Made by a program: the position numbers and the translations under genes
Assembly: GCA_025041195.1 (NCBI GenBank)
Contig: JAKCFM010000001.1
Span: forward strand, 2,170,001-2,234,000
Source of the DNA: Halobacteriales archaeon YIM A00013
Lineage (GTDB): Archaea; Halobacteriota; Halobacteria; Halobacteriales; Haloarculaceae
Direction: 5' to 3'
DNA: 64,000 nt
In this document: piece after piece, positions 44,746-52,632 of the stretch
Numbering within the stretch: position 1 is the stretch's first letter
Layout of the letters: the number at the start of each line of letters is the position of its first letter
Notes under the pieces: generated by a model
The model's database searches: none
What the model was told of the DNA's origin: nothing
What the model saw: only the letters and a program-made list of their open reading frames with translations

Positions 44746-45009
44746 CTACCCATATAAATATGATACTAAAAGTATAATTACTAGTCTTGAAGCGCCTACC
44801 TCAGACTTTCGTACTACTGTAGTGTCCTCCAAAGATTTTGACGGTTTTATCTTCCCGAAGAGCAAGGAACGTCGTATCAATCGCACTGTGATTGGAAGAT
44901 TGTGTAGCTGGGCTGACTGGCACAGCAGCACTCGATAGACGCTCTTGGGGCCACTCTTCGTGTAATCGCCTGAGTCAATCAAGTCCACCGTACTTTCATC
45001 AAATGTCAT
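44746..45009 (-). CDS. Small ORF downstream of the integrase remnant
   Basis: Its ATG overlaps the TGA of the integrase remnant (ATGA), the arrangement often seen for a short gene behind haloarchaeal integrases. The first 30 residues (M-T-F-D-E-S-T-V-D-L-I-D-S-G-D-Y) look acidic and haloarchaeal. After about residue 32 the composition changes to basic and hydrophobic, so the reading frame may be truncated or fused to unrelated sequence. I do not recognise the family. Confidence 0.4.
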   Translation of the reverse strand: MTFDESTVDLIDSGDYTKSGPKSVYRVLLCQSAQLHNLPITVRLIRRSLLFGKIKPSKSLEDTTVVRKSEVGASRLVIILLVSYLYG

Positions 45010-45365
45010 AGTGCGACTTTCGTCATGGATTCAATGATGTTGTCCTCAGACGGGGCTGAGAGGTACGGGTCGATCGCGTCGTAGCTTGACCAGCCATCGA
45101 GCACTATCACGATCCGTGGTGAGTCACCCTCCTCACCGAGCAGGTGGTTCGCCCAGCATTGGCGGAGGTCATGCGTCGACACAAGGGGGAAGTCATCGTC
45201 GCCGGTATGAACGTTTGAACTCGCGACGAGGAATATCTCATCACACGGGACTGGCTCGAGACCACGGCTACGGATGTGGGCTTCGAGGTCGTCCTTTCAG
45301 AGCCAGTGAATGCGTTCGGCGAAAGCGTCGTTCTTCTCGGCAAGTAATGCTCTTGGTGCGAATCC
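45006..45365 (-). pseudogene. Tyrosine recombinase (XerC/D-type integrase) C-terminal remnant
   Basis: On the minus strand the frame reads L-L-A-E-K-N-D-A-F, then after an in-frame TGA at 45297-45299 continues K-D-D-L-E-A-H-I-R and S-T-H-D-L-R-Q-C-W-A-N-H-L-L. H-x-L-R is the catalytic His-Arg motif. It continues to D-G-W-S-S-Y-D-A-I-D-P-Y-L, with the late Trp/His position and the nucleophile Tyr, and ends D-N-I-I-E-S-M. The conserved first Arg and the N-terminal half are missing, and a TAA at 45366 closes the frame. This is a decayed insertion, probably a plasmid- or provirus-type integrase. The plus-strand frame over the same bases is judged a shadow. Confidence 0.75.
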
Positions 45366-45395
45366 TTACCCTCCGCCCGGTCTGATCTCAGTTCT

Positions 45396-45947
45396 ATGAC
45401 CGATGCTGATCCGCTTCCCACCGCAGAGTTCATCCACCATACGGCGCTTACTGTTCCCGATCTCGATGAAGCGGTTGCCTTCTTCGTCGAGGGGCTGGGC
45501 TGTGAAGAACTGTATCGGAAAGGACCATTCGGCGATCCCGATGGTGATTCAATGGAACGGCGTCTCGGTGTGCATCCGGATGCTGTCGCCGAACTCGCAA
45601 TGGTGCGCTGTGGACCCACAATGAATCTGGAACTGTTCGAGTGGGACGCTCCAGATCAGGACGAGACTGCACCAACGCTCGCTGATAACGGCGCAACACA
45701 CATTGGAATCCAGGTCGGGTCGATCGATCGGGCGCTATCGGTGCTCTCAGATCGGGATGGTGTCGAAGTACTCGACGAACCACAGACCAATGAGGACGGC
45801 CCGACGGCTGGCCTCACGTACGTGTTTTGTCGGACTGACTGGGGGCTGATGCTTGAACTGCTTGAAGCACCCGATGCAATGCCCTACGAGCAAGCGACTG
45901 ATACACGGCTGTTCGATCCTGCCACGCCATGGAACCAGGCTGAATAG
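45396..45947 (+). CDS. VOC (glyoxalase/bleomycin resistance/dioxygenase) family protein
   Basis: A 183-residue protein with the vicinal oxygen chelate fold. The N-terminal H-H-T-A-L-T-V-P-D-L-D-E-A-V-A-F-F carries the first metal His, and N-L-E-L-F-E-W and H-I-G-I-Q-V carry the Glu and second His. A final acidic ligand is in L-M-L-E-L-L-E. It could be a glyoxalase I, an epimerase or an extradiol-type dioxygenase; the fold does not decide. It lies 1.4 kb from the aromatic cluster, on the opposite strand. Confidence 0.85.
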   Translation: MTDADPLPTAEFIHHTALTVPDLDEAVAFFVEGLGCEELYRKGPFGDPDGDSMERRLGVHPDAVAELAMVRCGPTMNLELFEWDAPDQDETAPTLADNGATHIGIQVGSIDRALSVLSDRDGVEVLDEPQTNEDGPTAGLTYVFCRTDWGLMLELLEAPDAMPYEQATDTRLFDPATPWNQAE

Positions 45948-46073
45948 CATCTCTCCTTTGGCTATAGCTTTCACTATAGCAATGCTATGGCTGTTGCCCG
46001 GAGGTGCTGTAGTGGTCAAGTTCTGAGGTGCACGCCATGAAATATTAGGTTTCTATCTGATGATATTTAATTA

Positions 46074-46211
46074 ATGACCGATAGTTCGAACACGTATGAT
46101 CCAGAGGTTGATCACGAGCGACTGCAGCTCGTCGCGTCAGAGCAAGGTGGGCCGATCGAGGGCTCGAAGTCCTTACGGGCACGGTACTCTCCGTTCAAAT
46201 ATTCGCACTGA
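46074..46211 (+). CDS. 45-residue hypothetical protein
   Basis: A short frame (M-T-D-S-S-N-T-Y-D-P-E-V-D-H-E-R-L) of strongly haloarchaeal composition, ending in a basic R-A-R-Y-S-P-F-K. An AT-rich promoter-like sequence (gatatttaattaatg) precedes it. It could be the N-terminus of a truncated gene left by the nearby insertion. I do not recognise a function. Confidence 0.35.
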   Translation: MTDSSNTYDPEVDHERLQLVASEQGGPIEGSKSLRARYSPFKYSH

Positions 46212-46264
46212 AGGCAGTGACGCTTGTCTCGGACAGCAATCACCATAGCGAAAAAGTAACGACC

Positions 46265-47608
46265 TTACAGCGACCAGTTGGTCTCCACTCTATCGGGGGC
46301 ATCGACAACGATAACGTTCTGGGAGAACTTCTCGATCCGCGTCGTGACCGGACTTTCGCCGCTGCGTTTTAACGCACCCCACGGCGAGAAATGCGAAATG
46401 ATCGTCGGGTCTCGATTGAAACAGACGCGTGCAGTTGACGCTTTGAGCGTGTCGAGATACTGCTCAGGCGTCTCCGAGAAGATCGTCATGCTCAAACCGT
46501 GTTCACGACGGGTGAAGAACGATTTGACCGCGTCGATCGAGTCCCACGTATCGTACCACGCACACGGACCGAACAGTTCGCTCGTCTCCATTCCATCCTG
46601 GAACTGAAGGAGTTGGACGGGACTGTCATCGAGCACAACGAACGGTTCGGCGTCTGGTGCGTGGGCGCTGACTGTGCGTGCCACGTCAGTAGTTTCGGCC
46701 TGTGGGTCGCCGGGAGTAACAGTCTGGAGCTGCCGATCTAACTCTGCCTCGAATTCGTCTGCAACTGCCTCGCTCACGAGGAGCCCTGAAGGGGTCGAAC
46801 ACAGCTGACCGTTGCATCGAGTCAGCGCGCGAACAAACGTCTGTGCAGCCGTTTCGGGATCACTATCAACGACGAACACGCCATTACCCTCGCCTTCAAC
46901 ATTGCTCTCGATTCCAGCGTTTGCCGCTGCTTCTTTGATCTCCGGATAGTAATTGCTACTCCCTTCATAATGCAGCAGATCGAACCGTGAGAGAATCTCA
47001 GAGTCATAGATGATCTCCGGTTCGGTGAACACCATATTCACACGATCTTTAAACCGTTTGAAAAAAGGAGCAAGCAGTACGGCTGCAGATGCTGGCGTCC
47101 GTGTCGAGGGGCGCACCGTCACGTCGTTGCCCGCCACGAGCGCCGATGCGACGTTCACCGGAGCGAGAATTGTTGCATTGCGTGGCGTGACCATCAACAC
47201 GTGTCCAATCGGCCGAGAAACGGTCTGCACACGCCGGTCGTGCTCGGTCGTCGCGTTATAATCGAGGCCATCCACCGACTCATCTTGGAGATGCTGTGCG
47301 TACGTACGCAATCCCGAAAGATACCGTGGAATGCTATCGATCCGGTCGAAGCAGTCCGAAAGCGGATAGTCGGTTTCTTCACACAAGACCGCAGCGTATT
47401 CCTGGCGGTTCTCCTGATATACCGCTGCGATAGCCTCGAGCTCGCTGAACACGTCAGTCGGGCGTGCCTTGCTGGTCTCGATCGCTTCGAACGCGGACGC
47501 TCCAGCGTATCCGATCGACGTCCCTCCCTTTTCTCGCAATTCGTCGTGTGTGTACTGACCATCTACAAACGATTCAACTGGTTCGGATAACATCGTGATT
47601 TGTGACAT
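46265..47608 (-). CDS. Aldehyde dehydrogenase family protein
   Basis: A 447-residue NAD(P)-dependent dehydrogenase. The catalytic Cys is C270 in R-C-N-G-Q-L-C-S-T-P. The general base Glu is probably E238 or E240 in N-V-E-G-E-G-N, in place of the more usual E-L-G-G motif. The cofactor strand V-T-P-R-N-A-T and the P-S-T-R-T-P segment match the family's T-P-W-N and K-P-S-E positions. It is shorter than classical 490-residue ALDHs. It is the most 3' gene of the aromatic cluster and could oxidise an aldehyde released after ring cleavage, as the ALDH domain of PaaZ does in phenylacetate degradation. The substrate is inferred only. Confidence 0.85.
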   Translation of the reverse strand: MSQITMLSEPVESFVDGQYTHDELREKGGTSIGYAGASAFEAIETSKARPTDVFSELEAIAAVYQENRQEYAAVLCEETDYPLSDCFDRIDSIPRYLSGLRTYAQHLQDESVDGLDYNATTEHDRRVQTVSRPIGHVLMVTPRNATILAPVNVASALVAGNDVTVRPSTRTPASAAVLLAPFFKRFKDRVNMVFTEPEIIYDSEILSRFDLLHYEGSSNYYPEIKEAAANAGIESNVEGEGNGVFVVDSDPETAAQTFVRALTRCNGQLCSTPSGLLVSEAVADEFEAELDRQLQTVTPGDPQAETTDVARTVSAHAPDAEPFVVLDDSPVQLLQFQDGMETSELFGPCAWYDTWDSIDAVKSFFTRREHGLSMTIFSETPEQYLDTLKASTARVCFNRDPTIISHFSPWGALKRSGESPVTTRIEKFSQNVIVVDAPDRVETNWSL

Positions 47609-47691
47609 CTATTTATGATTATTGTACGGAACACTAATATCCGGCAGTGTACCGTATGTTAGCTCTTTTTGTTCTATACGTTGGTTCGATA

Positions 47692-48654
47692 TCAACGAAT
47701 AGCAGCAATGCCGTCGAGAGATTCTCGGTCGTGTGATGTGCCGAACGATTGTACTGGTCCGACGGGGACAATTCCGGAGGGGTTAATGTCGGGGTGGCTC
47801 CGGAAGTAGTGTTCTTTGATGTGGTCCATATCGACCGTCCCGGCCACCCGAGGAAGCTGGTAGAGATCCCGTGTGAATCCCCAGAGATGGTCGTACTCAA
47901 CGAGGCGGTGGCGGTTACACTTGAAGTGGGTGTAATAGACGGCCTCAAACCGAACGAGCGTTACGAACAGCCGCAGATCCGCCAGCGTTAGCTGTTGTCC
48001 GACGAGAAAACGCTGTTCTGCAAGCCGTTGGTCGTACCGGTCGAGCGCCTCGAACAGCCCGGCGATAGCTGTCTCATACGCCGACTGTGTGTCTGCGAAC
48101 CCGGCCCTGTAAACGGCCGTGTTGATTGCTCCGTATAGGTCTTCGATGGTCGTGTCGATCTCTGTCCGCAGCGCCGAGGGATAGAGATCAATACCTGCCG
48201 TCTCGGCTAAGCTGGAGGCGAGTTGGCGCATGATTTCGACCGACTCGTTGTTGACGATGGTTTCGTTTTCGGTATCCCACAACACCGGTACGGTCACTTT
48301 GCCAGTGTAGTTAGGTTCAGCTGCAGTGTACAGCTCCCGGAGATAGTCGGCCCCGATCTGTGATTCGGAGGTACAGCCCGATTTCTCGGGGGTAAACTCC
48401 CACCCATCGGTTCGTCGGTGAGGATCAACGATATCCATCGAGAGTGTGTCTTCACAATCAAGTAACGCCCGAACGAGCACCACCCCATGGGCCCACGGAC
48501 AGGCCCTGGAAACGTACAGATGGTATCTGTCCGGTTCGATCGGATGGGCCTCCGTTCCAAGCGAGGCGCGAAACGCTGTGGGCTCACGCTCACGCTCAGG
48601 TGTGTTGTCCAATTCGTCGGCGGTTCTCCACGTTCCATCGATCAATTGTCCCAT
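47692..48654 (-). CDS. Glutathionyl-hydroquinone reductase-like / ECM4-YqjG family GST
   Basis: A 320-residue Xi-class GST relative. The redox Cys is C52 in Y-V-S-R-A-C-P-W-A-H-G, with G in place of the usual R after C-P-W-A-H. Y-L-R-E-L-Y and the V-P-V-L-W-D thioredoxin-fold end follow. The C-terminal helical domain has R-F-L-V-G and L-A-D-L-R-L-F-V-T-L-V-R-F, typical of the family. These enzymes reduce thiol adducts of hydroquinones. Haloarchaea use gamma-glutamylcysteine, so that thiol may be the partner. The start is M-G-Q-L-I-D-G, seven bases after the stop of the DsbA-like gene, so they form an operon. Confidence 0.9.
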   Translation of the reverse strand: MGQLIDGTWRTADELDNTPEREREPTAFRASLGTEAHPIEPDRYHLYVSRACPWAHGVVLVRALLDCEDTLSMDIVDPHRRTDGWEFTPEKSGCTSESQIGADYLRELYTAAEPNYTGKVTVPVLWDTENETIVNNESVEIMRQLASSLAETAGIDLYPSALRTEIDTTIEDLYGAINTAVYRAGFADTQSAYETAIAGLFEALDRYDQRLAEQRFLVGQQLTLADLRLFVTLVRFEAVYYTHFKCNRHRLVEYDHLWGFTRDLYQLPRVAGTVDMDHIKEHYFRSHPDINPSGIVPVGPVQSFGTSHDRESLDGIAAIR

Positions 48655-48661
48655 CTGTGGT

Positions 48662-49465
48662 TTACTCCCAGAAGATCCCCGATCCGCGTTCGATTCGTGT
48701 GACGTGACCATCGTCAGCGAGTGTTTCGAGTCGGTCGAGTGCGTCCTCATGTGAGAGGCCATACACCTCTTCGACCTCCCGGGTGGCAACACGTCTGAAC
48801 ATATCAAGGAATTCGACGAGTGCTGGGGGCTCACGCTGGTCCAGAGTGGGGTCGACCGTTGTAAGCGCAGTCACGATCGCTTTCGTAGACTGATAGCCAC
48901 GAAGCAGTCGTCGGTTTTCGCCGTTTTTGACGAGGTACGACGGAAACGCCTTCGCCCCGGTTTGGAGTGTGCGTCTCATGTCCGCTTCAAACGCCTCCCG
49001 TGCGCGTTCGCTCGCGAGATCCTCGCGGAACTGTTCGACATCAAGGCCAACCTGTCCGGCGAGTTCGGCCAGTTCATCTGGCTCTTCGGGGGTGTATCGT
49101 TCCGAAGCCCCAGCTTCACGGAGCCGCCGAAGATAGCTGTCAGCAAGCGCCTGGCTCTGGAACTCGGCTGCCTTGTACGCGATGTTCGCGGGATGGCTCG
49201 AATTGAGCGGATCTTCGAGCCATACACCGGCATCAACCGGCATTCCGTGGCGCTCGGCCGCCTCTTCCCAGTGTGGCGAAACATCCGCAGGGGTGCGAAT
49301 TCCGTTGGCACGGTCGTGGAACGTCTCGAAATCCTCAACCAATCCACCCATCACGAACTCTCGCTCGATCTGATCACCGAAACGAACGCGTATGTTTCGG
49401 AGCATCGGCTCCGAGCCCCACGACCACGTGCAAAACGGATCTGTGAAACAGACCAGTGAGGTCAT
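48662..49465 (-). CDS. DsbA-like protein with CxxS active site and C-terminal winged helix (copy 1)
   Basis: A 267-residue protein of the DsbA/COG3531 type. It begins F-T-D-P-F-C-T-W-S-W-G, so the active motif is C12-x-x-S15, with the second Cys of CxxC replaced. A helical insertion has the M-G-G-L-V-E-D and A-A-E-R-H-G-M-P-V landmarks, and the fold closes with A-F-P-S-Y-L, the cis-Pro strand. After about residue 210 a winged-helix segment follows (A-T-R-E-V-E-E-V-Y-G-L-S-H-E-D-A-L-D-R-L). No signal peptide, so it acts in the cytosol. Immediately downstream of doxX and before the GST. CxxS proteins cannot oxidise dithiols alone but can form mixed disulfides or isomerise; a thiol-sensing regulator is possible. 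Confidence 0.82.
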   Translation of the reverse strand: MTSLVCFTDPFCTWSWGSEPMLRNIRVRFGDQIEREFVMGGLVEDFETFHDRANGIRTPADVSPHWEEAAERHGMPVDAGVWLEDPLNSSHPANIAYKAAEFQSQALADSYLRRLREAGASERYTPEEPDELAELAGQVGLDVEQFREDLASERAREAFEADMRRTLQTGAKAFPSYLVKNGENRRLLRGYQSTKAIVTALTTVDPTLDQREPPALVEFLDMFRRVATREVEEVYGLSHEDALDRLETLADDGHVTRIERGSGIFWE

Positions 49466-49882
49466 TTACAGTCCAACTCCAATAGCGTACGGCCAATCGA
49501 TGCTCGCAAGGCTCGCAAAAACCAGTGCGCCACCGGCCAAGCCCACATTTTTCAGGAAATGGATCTGCTCGTTCTGACGATCCATCCCCTCGGCGTTCCA
49601 GAAGTCGTGCATGATGGGCGTGATGGCGACCAGAAAGCCTAGGATGGCCAGCGCACCGACCAGTGGATACACGCCGACCAATACCGATATCGACCCCGCG
49701 ATGACCAGCAAGCTGACCACCGGGACCGACACTGATGGGAATGGTGCACCCTTGCTTCCGGCATACGCAACCATTCCGTCCAGATCAAGCAGGTTGCCAA
49801 CTGCCAGGTATCCAAGTACCGCAGCGAACAGCACCCGACCGATGAGGAACAACTCACCGGATAGGCCCGCCGTGAACGCCAT
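49466..49882 (-). CDS. DoxX family membrane protein
   Basis: A 138-residue protein with four hydrophobic helices (about 8-28, 50-70, 71-90 and 108-130). It has the DoxX family features L-F-L-I-G-R-V-L-F-A, P-V-V-S-L-L-V-I-A-G-S and H-D-F-W near the third helix. Family members are linked to quinones, thiosulfate oxidation or redox defence. It is the first gene of a tight operon with the DsbA-like and GST genes. Confidence 0.85.
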   Translation of the reverse strand: MAFTAGLSGELFLIGRVLFAAVLGYLAVGNLLDLDGMVAYAGSKGAPFPSVSVPVVSLLVIAGSISVLVGVYPLVGALAILGFLVAITPIMHDFWNAEGMDRQNEQIHFLKNVGLAGGALVFASLASIDWPYAIGVGL

Positions 49883-50072
49883 CAGTTACCCACCCCGCAG
49901 TGGGAAACGCCAGTCAACTGTCGATCCATCCAGAGTCGCTCTATCGATTTCATCACACTCCTTTCTATACCTACCATTTATTTATAGATAAGGCAACATG
50001 AATTATATCACATGGCGGTATTGAAAGCAGATATACCGCATGAAACCGGGGAATACGAGCGATTGTAGTGAT

Positions 50073-50201
50073 TTATCCGAACTGCTCGAACGGTTCAGAA
50101 CAGTACTCACAGTAGTACAGCGTTCGACAGAGTGCAGAACCAATCTGCTGATGGAGACTAACGGCAGTGCCCTCACACACTGGACATATCACGTCACCCA
50201 T
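50073..50201 (-). CDS. PaaD-type zinc ribbon, encoded as a separate 42-residue protein
   Basis: This 42-residue protein (M-G-D-V-I-C-P-V-C-E-G) has C-P-V-C, a lone Cys in S-A-L-C-R and a final C-E-Y-C, with the Q-I-G-S-A and C-S-E-P-F-E-Q-F ending seen at the C-terminus of bacterial PaaD. In E. coli-type PaaD these residues are fused to the DUF59 domain. Here the DUF59 domain gene stops immediately upstream and the two overlap by one base (TAATG). It probably supports Fe insertion into, or electron transfer for, the PaaABC oxygenase. Confidence 0.8.
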   Translation of the reverse strand: MGDVICPVCEGTAVSLHQQIGSALCRTLYYCEYCSEPFEQFG

Positions 50202-50602
50202 TATTCTTTCATCATACTGTCTGATGGTTCCGTCGGCACCGCCAGTCCGAACTCGGTGAGTTCGTTTCGGCCGCGCTCGGTGATTCGTTGTGGTGTCCAT
50301 TCAGGTGTGTAGACGAGTGATACTTCGACAGTTTCGACCACGTCGGTATCACGAACAGCGTCGGTCACATCTGCACAGATTAGATCCCGGGCCGGGCAAC
50401 CGGAGTAGGTAAGCGTCAGGCTAATGGTTGCGACTTCCGCCGAGATTTCAACGTCGTAGATCAGCCCGAGATCAACGACACTAACCGGCAGCTCCGGATC
50501 TTCGACGGTTCGAAGCGCTTTCCAGATAGTACGTTCGTCGGCCGGAGCGTTTTCAAGTCGCCAGGGGAGGTCTGCAGGATAGGTACGGTCTTCGGCAATC
50601 AT
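50201..50602 (-). CDS. paaD: PaaD-like protein (DUF59/MIP18 domain)
   Basis: A 133-residue protein with the DUF59 fold. Seen features are V-E-D-P-E-L-P-V-S-V-V-D-L-G-L-I-Y (about 33-49), L-T-L-T-Y-S-G-C-P-A-R-D-L-I-C (conserved Cys) and V-E-V-S-L-V-Y-T-P-E-W-T-P. PaaD helps maturation of the phenylacetyl-CoA epoxidase, probably by delivering an Fe-S cluster or iron. The zinc ribbon that normally follows is encoded separately. It overlaps paaC by ATGA. Confidence 0.9.
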   Translation of the reverse strand: MIAEDRTYPADLPWRLENAPADERTIWKALRTVEDPELPVSVVDLGLIYDVEISAEVATISLTLTYSGCPARDLICADVTDAVRDTDVVETVEVSLVYTPEWTPQRITERGRNELTEFGLAVPTEPSDSMMKE

Positions 50603-51381
50603 GCGTGGTAGCCACTTGCTGGATGGTCCTTCGGGAGGTTCTCGGCGTGGATGCTATCGAGCAACTGCGTGAGATCAGCTGTATGCCCGCCGGTGCGGCC
50701 GTTGTGTTCGGGGGGGCTACCGGCAGCCGCTAGCGCCCCGTCAGAAACCTCGATCGGGAGACTGTCGATCGTCTCATCAACGGTCTTAAACCACTGATCA
50801 CGGAGTTCGTCAAATGGTATGCCGATCAACTCCGCAGACTGGTTGGTGATCGCAGGCTCGAACGAGAATAGGTCCGCACTCCGGGGTAAAAGCCGCTCAA
50901 AGGCGTTGCGCAGACGATGACGACCCTCTGCAGTCGAGACGAGACGAGCAAGCCATTGTTCTGCGTGTTCCCTGTGAAATATCTCCTCTGTAAGTATCGT
51001 ATTGGCCCGTCGAGCGATCGCTTCGTGGGCACCAGCACAAAGCGTTTCGAGCAGCTGTTGTTCGGCGGTATCATAGAGGAAGTTGATGACAATGGTATCT
51101 GCAAAGTCGGTGTGTTCTGTCTCGACGAGAACCGAATTTCGGCGCTCGTCCGGGCGCCGGTTGTAGCCAATGGCGTCGAGCGATTGGTCATCTTCCAGAA
51201 ACTCATACCAGAGTCGAGCATGGCCCATCTCGTCCTGTGCGATGCTTGAGAGAACATTGTCTTCTTCCATCGTCGGACCGACAGTCACCCACTCCGCATA
51301 GCGCTGGCTAGCGACAAACTCGTCGTCTGCAAGCGCCAGCAGAAGCTGCTCGACGGCGTCCGATCCACAGTGCACGCTCAT
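50599..51381 (-). CDS. paaC: PaaC-like subunit of CoA-ester ring epoxidase
   Basis: A 260-residue ferritin-like protein, the structural partner of PaaA in the PaaAC heterodimer. It has L-A-D-D-E-F-V-A-S-Q-R-Y, Q-D-E-M-G-H-A-R-L-W and L-T-E-E-I-F-H-R-E-H-A-E-Q-W. These correspond to the diiron-like helices, although PaaC itself is not catalytic. The C-terminal Q-L-L-D-S-I-H extension is acidic. ATGA overlaps join it to paaB and paaD. Confidence 0.92.
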   Translation of the reverse strand: MSVHCGSDAVEQLLLALADDEFVASQRYAEWVTVGPTMEEDNVLSSIAQDEMGHARLWYEFLEDDQSLDAIGYNRRPDERRNSVLVETEHTDFADTIVINFLYDTAEQQLLETLCAGAHEAIARRANTILTEEIFHREHAEQWLARLVSTAEGRHRLRNAFERLLPRSADLFSFEPAITNQSAELIGIPFDELRDQWFKTVDETIDSLPIEVSDGALAAAGSPPEHNGRTGGHTADLTQLLDSIHAENLPKDHPASGYHA

Positions 51382-51653
51382 GGGCTGCCTCCTGTCTCTG
51401 CGTACCACGAAACGTTTCGGTACTCTCGGTCGATCGTCGGCGTAAGCGTGGCATCGTCGGCTGTTGTCCGGCCGATCGCATTCTGTGGCATCACCCAGAT
51501 GCTCACCGGCTCGTTCCGAACATCCACGTTGCGCTTTGCCAACGAAAGAGCCATCTTCGTGTCGGATGCCGTCACCGTGATTGTGTGTTTGTGGGACTCC
51601 CCACGCTGCCACTGCACGAACACCTCGAACGCCTGCATCGTGTTATCTGTCAT
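51378..51653 (-). CDS. paaB: PaaB-like subunit of CoA-ester ring epoxidase
   Basis: A 91-residue small subunit. The F-E-V-F-V-Q-W-Q-R-G-E-S-H-K-H segment and the D-T-K-M-A-L-S-L-A-K-R-N helix are the PaaB signature, and the V-W-V-like strand is followed by I-W-V-M-P. It bridges PaaAC units in the complex and is required for activity. It overlaps paaC by four bases and sits four bases after paaA. Confidence 0.92.
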   Translation of the reverse strand: MTDNTMQAFEVFVQWQRGESHKHTITVTASDTKMALSLAKRNVDVRNEPVSIWVMPQNAIGRTTADDATLTPTIDREYRNVSWYAETGGSP

Positions 51654-51657
51654 TATA

Positions 51658-52623
51658 TCAATTTATTGTGTTAATAGAACCACTGTTCGTGAATCGGCTT
51701 GCTTTCTCATCTTCATTATATGCAACCATGGCTTCCCGGACCCAGGCAGTGTCTTCGAAGGCCGTCCTTCGTCTGTCGAGGCGTTGCTGTGTTTTTGGCC
51801 CATTACCAGAAACGATCGTGTTGAACTCCTCCCAATCCGGCGCGGTGTACTGCCACTTCTCGGCTGCGTCGTCGTAGTAGAAGTTCTCATCGGGAATTTC
51901 GATGTCGTATTTTCTGAGCTTTGGGACGTAGGTGTCGAAATATTGCTGGCGCAGTTCGTCGTTGGACTTTGGCTTGATGCCGAGTTCTACCATTCGTTTG
52001 CTTTTCTCGCTCTGATCATCGGAAAGCCCGAAGAACATCACCGCGCGAGGCCACCACCGATCGACGCCAGCCTGCAGACGCTCGCGTTTCGCTCGAGAAC
52101 CAGTCGCATACTCCCTGATAATATGCTCGCCATGGCGAATGTGAAATTCCTCTTCCCGACAGACACGCCGCATGATCCGCGCGTACGGTCCGTAGCTCGT
52201 GTCCATCAGCGAGTGCTGTAACTGCATCGCCGCGCCGTCGAGCATCCACGCTAGCAGTCCAATGTCAATCCATTCATCTGCCGGGTAATGAAACGCGTTT
52301 CCAAATCCGGTATTTCCGGCCAACAGTGACGTGAGCATCTCCTCACGATCCCGCCCTAAATTTTCGGCCAGCTGATACTGCATCTGGGCGTGACCGATTT
52401 CATCCTGATTCTTTGCGATGAGTGCGAGCTTGCGCTGATAACTGGGCGCCCGCGGAATCCACTCGCGCTCCGTGAATGCTCCCATGAACTCGCTGTTGGC
52501 CGTAAACTGAATGATACCACAGAGTAGGTCTCGATACTCGTCGGTGAGTGGATCACCTAACTCGATTATCTCCTCGTTTGCAAGCCGATCCTCGATCGAC
52601 AGCGTATTTTCTTCGATATGCAT
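51658..52623 (-). CDS. paaA: PaaA-like catalytic subunit of CoA-ester ring epoxidase
   Basis: A 321-residue ferritin-like diiron oxygenase. Iron ligands are carried on helices with N-Q-D-E-I-G-H-A-Q-M-Q and C-R-E-E-E-F-H-I-R-H-G-E-H. Regions W-M-L-D-G-A-A and M-F-F-G-L-S-D-D also match the family. PaaA epoxidises the aromatic ring of phenylacetyl-CoA using O2. In this cluster it is followed by paaB, paaC and paaD but not by the usual PaaE reductase. Its CoA substrate may be a different aromatic acid, because the upstream genes are trpE and trpG and a benzoate-type ligase lies nearby. Confidence 0.94.
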   Translation of the reverse strand: MHIEENTLSIEDRLANEEIIELGDPLTDEYRDLLCGIIQFTANSEFMGAFTEREWIPRAPSYQRKLALIAKNQDEIGHAQMQYQLAENLGRDREEMLTSLLAGNTGFGNAFHYPADEWIDIGLLAWMLDGAAMQLQHSLMDTSYGPYARIMRRVCREEEFHIRHGEHIIREYATGSRAKRERLQAGVDRWWPRAVMFFGLSDDQSEKSKRMVELGIKPKSNDELRQQYFDTYVPKLRKYDIEIPDENFYYDDAAEKWQYTAPDWEEFNTIVSGNGPKTQQRLDRRRTAFEDTAWVREAMVAYNEDEKASRFTNSGSINTIN

Positions 52624-52632
52624 AGTTTTGAT

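Noticed and set aside
45212-45347. Plus-strand frame resembling a methyltransferase C-terminus
   Set aside because: The minus strand over the same bases carries the integrase H-x-L-R and Tyr motifs in one register; the plus frame is the complement of that and begins after a stop.
44812-46022. Short repeat ctgtagtg near 44817 and 46009 as ends of an insertion sequence
   Set aside because: Only eight bases match, there is no clear inverted terminal repeat or target duplication, and the VOC gene between them is intact.
51370-52221. 283-codon plus-strand frame opposite paaB/paaA
   Set aside because: It is a shadow of clearly coding paa genes and is rich in Cys, Ile and Phe unlike haloarchaeal soluble proteins.
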